A stretch of DNA of 64,000 bases from Bacteroidales bacterium (GTDB lineage: Bacteria > Bacteroidota > Bacteroidia > Bacteroidales > Lentimicrobiaceae), in assembly GCA_016709025.1 (NCBI GenBank), contig JADJEQ010000019.1:62001-126000 (forward strand), given 5' to 3'. Positions 53,467 through 62,899 of this stretch are shown piece after piece. Within the stretch, counting starts at the first letter, position 1. Every line of letters starts with the position of its first letter. The translations under genes were made by a program, and so were the position numbers. Below the pieces are notes generated by a model. It saw nothing but the letters and a program-made list of their open reading frames with translations. It did no database searches and was not told where the DNA came from.

Positions 53467-54021
53467 CTATTTGACTAGTTTTTCGAGGTTGACATCCACG
53501 TCAATCTGAATGGTTTTCGAGATGTTATTGGCTACCGTATTCGGAATCTTAATCCCGAAATCTGAAAGCAGCAAATTGAACGTCGTTTTCCCGGTTACAG
53601 TTCCATTCTTCACTTCAAAAGTCCCCTTTTCACTTACCTTTTTTGTCACCCCTTTAATGGTGAGATCGCCTTCCACAGTAGCATTGTAAATCCCGTTCCT
53701 GCTGAAGTCAATGCTTCCGATGTTGATAACTTTTCCGGTAAAAGTAGCGCTTGGAAATTTATCAGATTCCACATAGTTTTCGTTAAAATGCTCCTGCATC
53801 AGGGCTTTCTCAAACTGAAATGATTTCATCAGTACTTTGAAAACAAAATCGCCGGTTTGCTGATCCAGTGCACTGTTTACCTGGCGGTTGTGGGCTTCAA
53901 TGTCTTCAACCGGAGTGGAGGAAAAGAAACGGATATGGCCTGTTTTGGTGATATACTTCTGGGCCTGGGCACTGCCCAATCCCAGGATTGCGAAAAGAAT
54001 CAGGGTTGTTAATTGTTTCAT
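53467..54021 (-). CDS. YceI-family periplasmic protein
   Basis: This 184-residue protein has a signal peptide (ending at AQAQ, residue 20) and a YceI lipocalin barrel. Signs are SxxFxF strands, MQEHFNENYVESDKFPSATFTGK (the hallmark ESxKFPxAxF region), and FEVKNGTVTGKTTFNLLLSDFGIKIP. It is similar in plan to the YceI protein at 12027-12620. Periplasmic lipid or isoprenoid binding is inferred from the family. It is co-directional with the OB-fold gene upstream but separated by a repeat tract. Confidence 0.87.
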   Translation of the reverse strand: MKQLTTLILFAILGLGSAQAQKYITKTGHIRFFSSTPVEDIEAHNRQVNSALDQQTGDFVFKVLMKSFQFEKALMQEHFNENYVESDKFPSATFTGKVINIGSIDFSRNGIYNATVEGDLTIKGVTKKVSEKGTFEVKNGTVTGKTTFNLLLSDFGIKIPNTVANNISKTIQIDVDVNLEKLVK

Positions 54022-54086
54022 TGTTTTTGAGTTTGTTTATTAGTTTTTTGTTGATTCACTTATTTTGTCACTTTGTCCTTAGCTAT

Positions 54087-54230
54087 TAACAGGGACGAGG
54101 GACGCCGAAGAGGAGACAAGGGACGCACTTACAAACCTGGACTTTCAGGATTGCTCTTTGCTCCATGCTCCATGCTCCATGCCCTTTGCCCTGTGCCCTG
54201 TGCCCTGTGCCCTGTGCCCTGTGCCCTGTG
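54087..54230. repeat. intergenic repeat tract with perfect CCCTGTG heptads
   Basis: GGGACGAGGGACG-type sequence (54090-54135), then CTCCATGCTCCATG steps, then six to seven near-perfect tandem copies of CCCTGTG (54186-54230) that run straight into the stop codon of the minus-strand OB-fold gene (GTGCTAAT). Confidence 0.85.
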
Positions 54231-54668
54231 CTAATTATCCAGGCTGCAATGCTCAAGAATTACATCTGTTTCGTTGTACCCGGCACACAGGCCTTTGATG
54301 GTAATATTAGCCCCGGGTGCCACATTGATTATCTCTTTTGCAAATTCCGGAATCATCGTAAAGCGTATGCCTTCACTGCCGAACATCCCTTCTTCAAATC
54401 CGAATACGGCAATTGTCAGTGAGTCGGTTTGCTCTACTGCATTTAATTCACCGGTGACAGAAAGAACTTTACCATTATATCTGGCTGAAGCAGTTTCAGG
54501 GTTTGTCCGGAATTCCTCGAAAAGCGCTGCTGCTGCGAGATCAAAATCAGGAGTGGCTTTTGAATAATCTTCATGTGGTTTGTTAAAAACAAAGAAGTAA
54601 ACAATTAATCCTGCGACAAGTCCTACGCCTGCCAATGCTCCTCCTGCAATCAATATCTTTTTCTTCAT
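54231..54668 (-). CDS. membrane-anchored OB-fold (tRNA_anti-like) protein
   Basis: This 145-residue protein has an N-terminal membrane anchor (MKKKILIAGGALAGVGLVAG, residues 1-20 plus more hydrophobics). A periplasmic domain resembling tRNA_anti-like (OB-fold) follows: FDLAAAALFEEFRTNPETASARYNGKVLSVTGEL, then ITIKGLCAGYN. The same FxxNxxxAxxxYxGKxxxVxG pattern defines the family. Ligand and role are unknown. The stop codon lies inside the CCCTGTG repeat tract. Confidence 0.8.
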   Translation of the reverse strand: MKKKILIAGGALAGVGLVAGLIVYFFVFNKPHEDYSKATPDFDLAAAALFEEFRTNPETASARYNGKVLSVTGELNAVEQTDSLTIAVFGFEEGMFGSEGIRFTMIPEFAKEIINVAPGANITIKGLCAGYNETDVILEHCSLDN

Positions 54669-54849
54669 AATTATTCTGATTTTTAATAGAACAGTTGAAC
54701 AGACCGGTGGTTAATTAATTTCTGATTTTTTTTAAAACAGGTTCCCGCAGACCGGTGTTTACGGGAATGAGCAGATCGGGAAGAGATTTTGAGTTATTCA
54801 GCGTTTAAATCTTTCTGCGGGAATCCTGTTCTGACATTGTCTGGTCAAT

Positions 54850-55311
54850 TTACTTCTTTGAAAATTTCAATTCTTTGATTTTTGTTGGATTGTCATCTTT
54901 CAGAGTGATCTCGTTTTGTGAGATGCTTACAATCTGAAAATCATCGGTCAATTCGTCCATCTGATAATTACCGCTGATGGTAATAATTAGTTTATTGTCA
55001 TCCCCTGATTGGTGGCTGCTGTCATCGGATCCGGAATGGTCGCTTCCGATGCTCCAGGTTCCATTATAAGTGATTCCAGCTGCACTGGCTGTCAGAGCTC
55101 CGTTGTCACTAAAAGTAAAGCTATAACCCGAGTAGTTTGAAGTTTCATTCTTCCCCTTGTCGATGTAGGAACTAATAACCCATGTGTCGGAAATTATTTC
55201 CTGTTTTTGTGTTGATGATAGGTCTGAAGTTGCTGGAGTATCGTCCGTTTTGCTGCAGGCCGTCGAGGCAACGACCATTGCGATGGCTAAAATTTGTGTG
55301 AATGATTTCAT
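54850..55311 (-). CDS. lipocalin-like lipoprotein
   Basis: This 153-residue protein has a type II signal peptide (lipobox ASTAC, Cys at residue 19) followed by a Ser/Thr-Asp linker. The rest is beta-rich, with WVISSYIDKGKNETSNYSGYSFTF, GALTASAAG.TYNGTWSIG, and DDFQIVSISQNEITLKD. This is the strand pattern of small lipocalin-like Bacteroidota lipoproteins. Such proteins are abundant and poorly characterised. It stands alone between gene-free stretches. Confidence 0.78.
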   Translation of the reverse strand: MKSFTQILAIAMVVASTACSKTDDTPATSDLSSTQKQEIISDTWVISSYIDKGKNETSNYSGYSFTFSDNGALTASAAGITYNGTWSIGSDHSGSDDSSHQSGDDNKLIITISGNYQMDELTDDFQIVSISQNEITLKDDNPTKIKELKFSKK

Positions 55312-55755
55312 CGGTTGAGTGTTTTAGTTTTGTTTGTATTTCGTTGATGAAGCAAAGTAACAGCGGCTTTAACCGAAAAAAAAACAAAATCCTCCCAATG
55401 GGAATAAAACAGATCCGGACGGGAAATTTACCCGCCCGTTGTGAAGCCGGCTCCCTTACCGGGAATTATACAGGGTTTCATAAGTAAAGAAGGAGTGATC
55501 GGTTGAGCCCTGTTTGGTGGTGTGAAATCAACCCTTGTGCGAACACTGTTTTATGCTCTTCCATTCAACAGTTTCCATTTACGCGATGTCTTCCGGGTGT
55601 GGGTCATTATTTTAGCATATCCACCACCACAGTGAAAAATTTCCGAACATACTAAAAACCATATCAATACAAAACTGACAAATTCTTTAAACATCTGGAA
55701 AATGGGATATCAGACATTTGAAATTCTCTCAGTTTTCATACCAGGCACTCAGTAT
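55312..55755. other. gene-free region
   Basis: These 444 nt carry no supported gene. The part before 55400 would hold the promoter of the lipoprotein gene: GTTACTTTGC on the minus strand near 55360 is a near match to a -7 box. Nothing else stands out. Confidence 0.4.
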
Positions 55756-58347
55756 TTAAAACTTCCCGCCCAATACTGCCGGTTTCTTAAACTCCTTTAG
55801 CTTGCCTGACAAATTGAAAACCTCCACATGGATAATGTAAATGCCGATCGGGGCTTTTTCACGGGCTTCTGTAATACCGTCCCAGGTATATTGGTTTGAC
55901 GTTCCTGCCGGCTCGTTTTTAACCAACATCCTGATCAGCCTGCCATTGCTGTCGAAAATGCGGATGGTAACCGAATAACCGGGTTCTGAAAAATTGCAGG
56001 TAATCCCCAGAAGATCATTGTAGCCGTCGTTGTCAGGAGAAAATATTTCGGGGGTGATCACAATCTCATCACCAGAGTCGGGCGGTCGCATAAACTGCGA
56101 ATTCTGATAACCAGGGGTTGCAAAACCCACATTTTGTGAAGCAGAATGCCAGTTGCCGGGTTCTGAAGCGGGCAGATCGAAATTAACCCGTTCGAGGGAA
56201 ACTCCGTCGGTGCTATTGAGCAATGCAAAATGAAGTCCGGCGTAATAACTGAACTCATCCACAACCGTCAGGAGCGGAGTAAGCAAAACTACTGTTCCTT
56301 CTTCGTTTGAAAATGAAGGCAACGATTCCATTTGCACAAAGGCCCCGGGCGCCGGAGTGAAATATTCTGACTGAACAACTCCGGCATCAGCCGTGAGCAC
56401 GAGATACTCGCCCGGGAACATCAGCCGGCCATCGGGCGCGGTCTCTTTTGCAGAGGCCAGCTCACCGGTGGTTGCATCACGTGTGGCAAGCCAGAGATTC
56501 TTCAGATCCAGCACCTTTTCGGAGCGGTTATAAATTTCCACGAAATCGGTTCCGGTAGCACGTGGGTCCGACAATACCTCATTGATGACCACATCGTTGA
56601 CTTCTATGTTTTCGGGTACAGCAAACCTCGCAGTTAGCTGGGTAGTGGTTGTGTTCCCCGCACAGTCGGTAAAACCTGCTGCCATGCTCAGCGTATAAAT
56701 GGTGCCACTGTTGATAATTCCTCCGAAAATCAGGCTTACCGAGCGATAGTCAGGCGGGTAGAGGCTGATTCCAAGGGGATTCCCAAGTCCGTTATCAACC
56801 GAATACAGGGCCGGATTGCTGAGGCTGAGACTGTCCATGGCTTCATTAAAAAACACCCTGATGATGGATTCACCCGAAATGCTCACTTTTTCTATTGCAG
56901 GAGCCGATAGATCAGCATTGGTGCTGTTTACGCTGTTGATGCTGCCCGGTGTGCCGCCCTTCGGATCGTTCGAGGCCCGCCAGTTGCCGGCTTCACCGCA
57001 TGGATTGGAAGGGTCAATCTGTTCGAGCGACCAGCCCCCGGTTTTCTTGATATTATCACGGTACCAGTCATCGTTGTATGCAACAGTGTGTATAACGGCA
57101 TCACTGCCATCCCTGAGGGTTAGCGTTGCACCAGTATTGGCAAGGCTGAGGCTCGAAAACGCCATGATCGTGCCATATTCCGATAAATCTGCAGCAGCCT
57201 CATCGCTGGTTAGTATCAGGAACGATCCCGGAGCGATGATGGCGTTTGGAAGCACTTTTTTTGTAGTCCCGATGCTGAGTTCCCAGTTTTCCAGTTGCAC
57301 AGGCAGTTCACTCCTGTTGTACAATTCAATATATTCATATTCCGGCAGACCGACCGGAGGGTCGGGATCGGCCATTACTTCATTGATGAGAACATCAAAA
57401 GGTTGAACATTGTAAAACGCGAACGGCAATATCGTGGTAACCATTGAATTCCCTGCGAGATCAGCCACATCCCTCACGGTAATGTTATAGACCAATCCTT
57501 GTGTAATTGTCTGTGAAAAAGTCAGGTTTACCAGGGAAGTTGAAATGTTATCGCGGACCGCAGATACAGGATAACCAAGACCCTGATCAACATTATAGTT
57601 TTCAATGTTGGAAGCTGAAACTGCGTCAACAGGTTCACTGAACGAAAGGGTAACATTATCGGTACCGGTAATTTCAGCAGAAAGTAGTTGTGGTTTAATA
57701 TCATCCAGGATTGCGGGCCCGGCATAAACATTGTCAAAATTAAATTTAGTGGCATTACTGGAGGTGTATTTGCAGAGTATTCCGAAGTGGCTGTATGATT
57801 CCCAGGTGGGATCTTCTCCGGATGCCTGAAACTGGAATTCTTCACCTCCGGCAGGATCTGCATAAATATTCCAGATGCCCTGTCCTGTTCTTACTACCCT
57901 GATATTCATTGTGAAAGAATTGGCAAGCAAGCCATCGGTGCCCCGGCAGATAAAGTATTCGGCAGTACCACTTTGCCTGTAAAGTTCTATGGCATCTGCT
58001 GAGCCGGATTCGCCGAGTTTCAGGTAATATCCGTTCAGAGGTTCGGATACATTTGACTGATCGGCTACCAGATAAATGCGGGTATTGTTGTTGTCGGATG
58101 GACTGAAAGCCAGTTTTGTCCAGATTCTCCATTCAGTCAGTCCGGTTGTGTTGAAAGAGGTGGAAAGATAAGAAGTTCCATCACCACTGCTGTTCAGTTG
58201 TAATTGAAACTCAGGATTAACAATAAACAAAGCCGGATTGCCTGTCCATTCCGGATTATCTGAAAATTCACCGTCTGAAAAATCGTCACTAAGTTGTGCT
58301 GACAGTGCTATGGGGAAGAACATCAGCAGCGTTATAAATACTCTCAT
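55756..58347 (-). CDS. surface protein with two lamin-tail domains and a CHU_C-type C-terminus
   Basis: From the ATG at 58347 the protein is about 863 residues with a signal peptide (MRVFITLLMFFPIALSAQ); the frame is open from 58374. Domains in order: an N-terminal lectin/jelly-roll-like region (about 20-210), an Ig-like/SbsA-type beta domain, lamin-tail domain 1 (VLINEVMADPDPPVGLPEYEYIELYNRS), a second beta domain, lamin-tail domain 2 (VVINEVLSDPRATGTDFVEIYN), and a C-terminal gliding/CHU_C-like domain (SPDNDGYNDLLGI ... YTWDG ... GIYIIHVEVF). The C-terminus suggests T9SS export. It could be an extracellular adhesin, or a nuclease partner, since LTD often accompanies DNA-binding proteins; the function is open. 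Confidence 0.85.
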   Translation of the reverse strand: MRVFITLLMFFPIALSAQLSDDFSDGEFSDNPEWTGNPALFIVNPEFQLQLNSSGDGTSYLSTSFNTTGLTEWRIWTKLAFSPSDNNNTRIYLVADQSNVSEPLNGYYLKLGESGSADAIELYRQSGTAEYFICRGTDGLLANSFTMNIRVVRTGQGIWNIYADPAGGEEFQFQASGEDPTWESYSHFGILCKYTSSNATKFNFDNVYAGPAILDDIKPQLLSAEITGTDNVTLSFSEPVDAVSASNIENYNVDQGLGYPVSAVRDNISTSLVNLTFSQTITQGLVYNITVRDVADLAGNSMVTTILPFAFYNVQPFDVLINEVMADPDPPVGLPEYEYIELYNRSELPVQLENWELSIGTTKKVLPNAIIAPGSFLILTSDEAAADLSEYGTIMAFSSLSLANTGATLTLRDGSDAVIHTVAYNDDWYRDNIKKTGGWSLEQIDPSNPCGEAGNWRASNDPKGGTPGSINSVNSTNADLSAPAIEKVSISGESIIRVFFNEAMDSLSLSNPALYSVDNGLGNPLGISLYPPDYRSVSLIFGGIINSGTIYTLSMAAGFTDCAGNTTTTQLTARFAVPENIEVNDVVINEVLSDPRATGTDFVEIYNRSEKVLDLKNLWLATRDATTGELASAKETAPDGRLMFPGEYLVLTADAGVVQSEYFTPAPGAFVQMESLPSFSNEEGTVVLLTPLLTVVDEFSYYAGLHFALLNSTDGVSLERVNFDLPASEPGNWHSASQNVGFATPGYQNSQFMRPPDSGDEIVITPEIFSPDNDGYNDLLGITCNFSEPGYSVTIRIFDSNGRLIRMLVKNEPAGTSNQYTWDGITEAREKAPIGIYIIHVEVFNLSGKLKEFKKPAVLGGKF

Positions 58348-58795
58348 ATAGATAAATAGAATTTGATAAATCACGTTTTAGTGCCATTTCGTTAAGAAAT
58401 ATTGTCCTCGACTCCTACGTTCAGCGTGACTTGGTTATTTTTTTATTTTCAAATCCGGAACTTTAACTAAAGACATTGAATTATGTTTTCCGATTATTGA
58501 AACACAGCAACAACCGGAGCTATGAATAATTTAACCCAAAAGTTGCACATACAACCAATCCGGATTCTCTGATGATAAAGATATGGAATATTATGTTCAT
58601 TGCGGTGTTTATGTGATACAGTCATTTTTGGTATGTTGCATCAATTTTTGGGGACATGATTCAGGAAAAAGCACATAGCAGGCGAATCATGAATAATTGT
58701 ACTTTTGCACCTCATTAAAATCCTTTCGGATGAGAATAAAGTATAGGAACAACCGTTATTCCGGGACAGGGTTTTAATCAGAAAAACAGCAACAG
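58348..58795. other. gene-free divergent promoter region
   Basis: This 448-nt spacer lies between the lamin-tail gene and asd, which are divergent. A TACTTTTG -7 box for asd lies at 58700-58707. Near 58405 a CCTACGTTCAGCGTGACTTGG-like phrase resembles one at about 63505-63535. No gene is supported. Confidence 0.45.
58700..58707 (+). promoter_or_regulatory. -7 box of asd
   Basis: TACTTTTG fully matches TAnnTTTG, 88 nt before the asd start codon. A TTG -33 box was not clear. Confidence 0.4.
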
Positions 58796-59803
58796 ATGAA
58801 GATAGCAGTTGTAGGTGCCACGGGACTGGTTGGCAACGTAATGATGAAAGTACTTGAGGAAGGGAAATATATTCCCCTGATTTCAATCAGTGAGTTTATG
58901 CCGGTGGCTTCTGAGAAATCAGCCGGCAAAGAAGTTACCTTCAACAACCGCAAATATAAAGTCCTCACCATTGATGAAGCAATTAAACTGAAGCCGGACC
59001 TGGCTTTGTTTTCTGCCGGAAGCGATGTTTCATTCGAATATGCACCAAAATTTTCCAGGATTGGTTGCATGGTGATCGACAATTCATCGGTCTGGAGAAT
59101 GATTCAGGAGATTCCCCTGGTTGTTCCAGAGGTAAATGGACATGTAGTAACCGGAAGCCAGCATATCATAGCCAATCCAAACTGTTCTACCATTCAGCTG
59201 GTGATGGCCATTGCGCCGCTTCACCGTAAATACGGTATCAAAAGGATGGTAATCTCCACTTACCAGAGTGTAACCGGAACCGGTGCCAAGGCTGTTCAGC
59301 AGCTCGAAAATGAACGCAAGGGCGTAAATGGAAGCAGGGTTTATCCACACCCGATCGATCTGAATATTTTTCCCCATGGCGGTACTTTTTTACCCAGCGG
59401 ATATACAACTGAAGAACAAAAGCTGGTTGATGAAACCCACAAAATTATGCAGGCCCCTGATATTAAAATTACTGCCACTGTTGTCAGGGTTCCTGTATTT
59501 GGAGGCCATTCCGAATCGGTGAACCTTGAATTCGAAAAACCGTTTGATCTTGACGAAGTGAACAAGATACTCTCCTCCACCAAAGGAGTCGTTCTGCAGG
59601 ACGATACCGATAAAGCCGTTTACCCTATGCCGGTTTATGCCGAAGGCCGCGATGAGGTATTTGTGGGCCGGGTCAGGCGCGACGAAACGGTGGAGAATGG
59701 ACTCAACCTGTGGATAGTAGCCGATAACCTGCGAAAAGGGGCCGCCACCAATGCCGTTCAGATTGCTTCTTTACTTGTTCACAACGAGATATTAAAAGCC
59801 TGA
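58796..59803 (+). CDS. asd: aspartate-semialdehyde dehydrogenase
   Basis: This 335-residue enzyme reduces aspartyl-4-phosphate to aspartate semialdehyde with NADPH, the branch point to lysine/diaminopimelate, methionine and threonine. The N-terminal NADP-binding motif is VGATGLVGNV (residues 6-15). The catalytic cysteine is Cys130 in ANPNCSTIQ, and the substrate-binding His lies in RVPVFGGHSESV. Order and length fit the bacterial enzyme. The ribF start is 9 nt downstream, so the two genes are co-transcribed. Confidence 0.97.
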   Translation: MKIAVVGATGLVGNVMMKVLEEGKYIPLISISEFMPVASEKSAGKEVTFNNRKYKVLTIDEAIKLKPDLALFSAGSDVSFEYAPKFSRIGCMVIDNSSVWRMIQEIPLVVPEVNGHVVTGSQHIIANPNCSTIQLVMAIAPLHRKYGIKRMVISTYQSVTGTGAKAVQQLENERKGVNGSRVYPHPIDLNIFPHGGTFLPSGYTTEEQKLVDETHKIMQAPDIKITATVVRVPVFGGHSESVNLEFEKPFDLDEVNKILSSTKGVVLQDDTDKAVYPMPVYAEGRDEVFVGRVRRDETVENGLNLWIVADNLRKGAATNAVQIASLLVHNEILKA

Positions 59804-59811
59804 TCGATCCC

Positions 59812-60744
59812 GTGCAGATTTTTACCGATATTTCTTCACCAATTAACTTAATCCATCCGGTTATCACCATCGGCACTTTTGATGGTGTACACCAGGGTCA
59901 TCAGGCAATCCTTGAAGAGCTTAAACTACAGGCCGGCAGGCTGGGAGGTGATTCATTGGTTGTTACATTTAATCCGCATCCACGCATAGCATTGGGTCAA
60001 CAGGTTAACTTGCTGAATACCCGCGCCGAAAAGCGTAAAATCTTTGAGGATTCAGGGATTTCCTGCCTGATGGAAATTCCTTTTACCCCGGAATTCTCAA
60101 AGCTATCTGCTGAAGAGTTTATTGATCTGCTGGTCAGGATGATCGCACCTGAAATGGTAATTATTGGTTATGATCACGGATTCGGTTACAACCGCAGCGG
60201 AACCATCGAACAGTTCCGCCGGATGGGCAATAAGCTGGGGTTTAAAGTCGGCCGGGTGGGTGAGCAAATGACCGGAGAATCAAAAATCAGCTCAACAATT
60301 ATCAGGAAACTGTTGCAGGATGGAGATGTTGAGAAAGCTACCTCACTGCTCGGATATTATTACCGGGTTTCAGGCCAGGTAATCAGGGGAAACCAGATCG
60401 GGAAACTGATCGGATACCCAACGGCGAACCTTAAGGTGGACGACGCTCATAAACTGATACCCGCCATGGGAGTCTATATATCGACTATTACAGTGAGGGG
60501 ACAGGAATTCACCGGAATGACCAATATTGGAATGCGGCCCACGATTGATGCCCATAAACTAACCATTGAAACCAATATCTTCGACTTCGATGAGGAGATT
60601 TATTACGAAACCATTACCGTGAAGCTGATCAAACGGATACGTAATGAAAAAAAGTTCGCCAACCTGGATTTTCTGCGCAAACAGTTGCACATTGATAAAG
60701 AAAAGGTGCTGGAATACTTTAGAGGGGAAAATTCCCAGTTATAA
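59812..60744 (+). CDS. ribF: bifunctional riboflavin kinase/FAD synthetase
   Basis: This 310-residue protein makes FMN from riboflavin and FAD from FMN. The N-terminal adenylyltransferase domain carries TIGTFDGVHQGHQAIL (HxGH-type nucleotide site) and VVTFNPHPR. The C-terminal riboflavin kinase domain has GNQIGKLIGYPTANL (GxPTAN) and the GVYISTITVRGQEFTGMTNIGMRPT strand. The start codon is GTG at 59812, 9 nt after the asd stop; no ATG lies at a matching position. FAD made here would serve the flavoproteins in this window, among others. Confidence 0.95.
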   Translation: MQIFTDISSPINLIHPVITIGTFDGVHQGHQAILEELKLQAGRLGGDSLVVTFNPHPRIALGQQVNLLNTRAEKRKIFEDSGISCLMEIPFTPEFSKLSAEEFIDLLVRMIAPEMVIIGYDHGFGYNRSGTIEQFRRMGNKLGFKVGRVGEQMTGESKISSTIIRKLLQDGDVEKATSLLGYYYRVSGQVIRGNQIGKLIGYPTANLKVDDAHKLIPAMGVYISTITVRGQEFTGMTNIGMRPTIDAHKLTIETNIFDFDEEIYYETITVKLIKRIRNEKKFANLDFLRKQLHIDKEKVLEYFRGENSQL

Positions 60745-60870
60745 ATCTCAAGACTCCGTTAATTATTTTTAAACGGATGGTTATCAGGGTGTTGTCAAAT
60801 TTCAATTTCAATTCTTAAAATAGTGGAAATTAATACATTGCGTCTTCGCGTCTTCGCGTGATTCTTAAAA

Positions 60871-61359
60871 TCAACGGACTAATAAATCTTTAACCCTTAT
60901 TTCATTTTTTTTCAGATAAACCCCGATATCTGCCAACCCCGGAATCCCCATCTTGGGAACCAGGTTCTCCAGTTCCATTTTATAGGTTCCCACTTCAGTA
61001 AAGTAGAAAGCCTTCCACAGGATTTCCTCAACATCCCAGAGATCTCCGGCAACAACACCCTTAAACTCACCGTTTTCATCCTTGAGCCTTATATCTTTTT
61101 CTATGATCCGCTCTTCGCCTGATGGCGTGGTAAGAATAATGTTTACCGGAAGGTTATCATAAGGATACTGGGTTATATGCCTGATGGTTAATACAATGTC
61201 AGCGGTGGTTCCGGGGTGTTCAACTGCGATTGAGAAGCTGACCTTGTCAAATCTTTTCCAGGTGTAGTTGTCAAACTTGTGATATTCCTTATAAATAATC
61301 CCTTTCTGACACGAAAAAGCCAGGGTTAACAATATCGCTGATAAGAAAATACGTTTCAT
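60871..61359 (-). CDS. gldH: gliding motility lipoprotein GldH
   Basis: From the ATG at 61359 the protein is about 162 residues with a type II signal (MKRIFLSAILLTLAFSC, lipidated Cys17). The frame is open from 61440, but a -7 box at 61381-61388 lies inside that extension. Family landmarks are YKEYHKFDNYTWKRFDKVSF, TLRHITQYPYDNLPVNIIL-type strands (IRHITQYPYDNLPVN) and the W/F-rich VGTYKMELENLVP. GldH is required for gliding and surface chitinase in Flavobacterium and often occurs in non-gliding relatives. Its molecular role is not known. It is divergent from rnhA, with both promoters in about 60 nt. Confidence 0.88.
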   Translation of the reverse strand: MKRIFLSAILLTLAFSCQKGIIYKEYHKFDNYTWKRFDKVSFSIAVEHPGTTADIVLTIRHITQYPYDNLPVNIILTTPSGEERIIEKDIRLKDENGEFKGVVAGDLWDVEEILWKAFYFTEVGTYKMELENLVPKMGIPGLADIGVYLKKNEIRVKDLLVR

Positions 61360-61380
61360 TTGCCGAACATTTGGTATCAA

Positions 61381-61418
61381 CAAAAGTACAAATTCACCGG
61401 TAACTGTGCGTACTTTTG
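61381..61418. promoter_or_regulatory. divergent -7 boxes of gldH and rnhA
   Basis: TACTTTTG occurs on the minus strand at 61381-61388, 22 nt before gldH, and on the plus strand at 61411-61418, 29 nt before the rnhA ATG. Both are full TAnnTTTG matches, spaced 22 nt apart. The -33 regions overlap the opposite promoter. Confidence 0.55.
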
Positions 61419-61446
61419 CATACCCCAGGATAAAATGCATTTTAAA

Positions 61447-62072
61447 ATGATGGTAAAGAAGCAGAAGTTTTATGTCGTGTGGAAAGGAAGGGAAACCGGT
61501 ATTTTCAATACATGGAAGGAATGCGAACAGCAGGTAAAGGGATTTGAAACAGCCCGGTATAAAAGCTATGAAAGTGAGCAGGAGGCAAAAACAGCTTTCA
61601 TCTCCGGCCCGCCCCGAATAAAGACCGCTTCGGGCAGTCAGGCAATAAAGTCAAAAAATACCGGAAAAGCGATACTTACCAGCATCTCGGTCGATGCCGC
61701 CTGTGCCGGAAATCCGGGGGTAATGGAATATCAGGGGTCGAAACATCCACGAAGAAACGGATTTTTCATGGAGGTCCGTTTCCCGAAGGAACCAACAACA
61801 TCGGAGAGTTTCTGGCCATTGTTCATGGATTGGGATATCTGAAGAAGTATGGTCTATCTGTCCCTGTTTACACAGATTCGAAAACCGCAATTGCCTGGGT
61901 GAAAAAGAGAAAGGCCAACACCAAAATCGCGCCCACCGCAAAAAATGCTGAATTGCTCGGATTGATTGCCCGGGCAGAAGCATGGCTGCACAACAATACC
62001 TGGGATAACCCTATACTGAAATGGGAGACAAAGGATTGGGGGGAAATTCCGGCGGATTTCGGGAGGAAATAA
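61447..62072 (+). pseudogene. rnhA: ribonuclease HI with viroplasmin-type N-terminus, frameshifted
   Basis: Two frames form one protein. The first contains the N-terminal viroplasmin/RNase H-binding domain (KFYVVWKGRETGIFNTW ... GFETARYKSYESEQEA) and the first catalytic segment, ISVDAACAGNPGVMEYQG. At a GGGG run (61734-61737) the frame moves by -1, and the protein continues as VETSTKKRIFHGG ... NNIGEFLAIVHGLG, VYTDSKTAIAWV and KWETKDWGEIPADF. All four acidic residues are therefore present across the break. A missing G would explain the change. Starts at 61447 or 61450 are equivalent. If the break is real, the enzyme is lost; if it is a sequencing indel, the gene is intact. It is followed by another broken gene. 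Confidence 0.72.
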
Positions 62073-62165
62073 TCAGGTTGTCAAATCAACTTTGCTTTCC
62101 TTTCTGCCGACAGTCAGACCCAAGCAATCAGATAATCACAAAAAGCATATTTCAGGCACCGGATT

Positions 62166-62859
62166 ATGACATTTGCCGACCATATTATCAGATTTAACCA
62201 GGCGCTTGATTTTACCGGCAAATTGCCTGCCGGCATTCATTTATTGAATCCCTTTAAGGGTAACAATGATATTCCGGAGGTTTCATCCGCTTTCTACAGG
62301 AAATTTTACGAAGATCAAAATCCAAGGCATTTAATCCTCGGTATCAACCCCGGCAGGTTTGGCGGTGGCGTAACAGGCATTCCGTTTACCGACACCAAAC
62401 GGCTCAGGTCATGAATGTAGCATATATTATTCAGGCCGCGAGACCCATGAAACTTCCTCTGTATTCGTGTACGACGTGATTAAAGCTTACGGGGGTACCA
62501 CCTTGTTTTACAAAGATTTTTATATAAATTCAGTTTGTCCGCTTGGTTTTACCATCAGCGATGCGAAAGGAAATGAAAAGAACTACAATTATTACGACAG
62601 CCGCGAATTAACGGAAACAGTCTACCCGTTTATTGTCGAAAGCATCAAACAACAGATAGGTTTCGGCATTAAAACGGATATTTGTTTTTGTTTCGGTACC
62701 GGTAAGAACGAGAAATTCCTGAGGGAATTAAATGATGAACATGGCTTCTTTAAAACCATCGTTGCCCTGGAGCATCCACGGTTTATCATGCAATACAAGG
62801 CAGCATTGAAACAGCAATACATTGACAAATACATAAGCGCATTTAACCGGGTAAAATAA
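62166..62859 (+). pseudogene. uracil-DNA-glycosylase-like (DUF4918/SMUG2-type) gene, frameshifted
   Basis: The first frame (62166-62414) ends after LILGINPGRFGGG.TGIPFTDTKRL, which holds the UDG-like nucleotide-binding motif. From about 62411 the next frame continues as HECSIYYSGRETHETSSVFVYDVIKAYGG through SVCPLGFT, FCFGTGKNEKFL and a final ALEHPRFIMQY, the expected second active-site motif near an H-P-R/S segment. The family (DUF4918, called SMUG2 in Pedobacter) removes uracil from DNA. A shift of +1 (one extra or two missing bases) between about 62395 and 62425 breaks the frame. The two halves match in order and distance, so one ancestral gene is clear; activity is doubtful as sequenced. 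Confidence 0.7.
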
Positions 62860-62899
62860 GCAACACACCATATAGTACTGCCTGAATTCATGGTCATAG

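Noticed and set aside
61360..61446. N-terminal extension of rnhA
   Set aside because: It contains the likely -7 box at 61411-61418, and relatives start at the KFYVVWKG segment.
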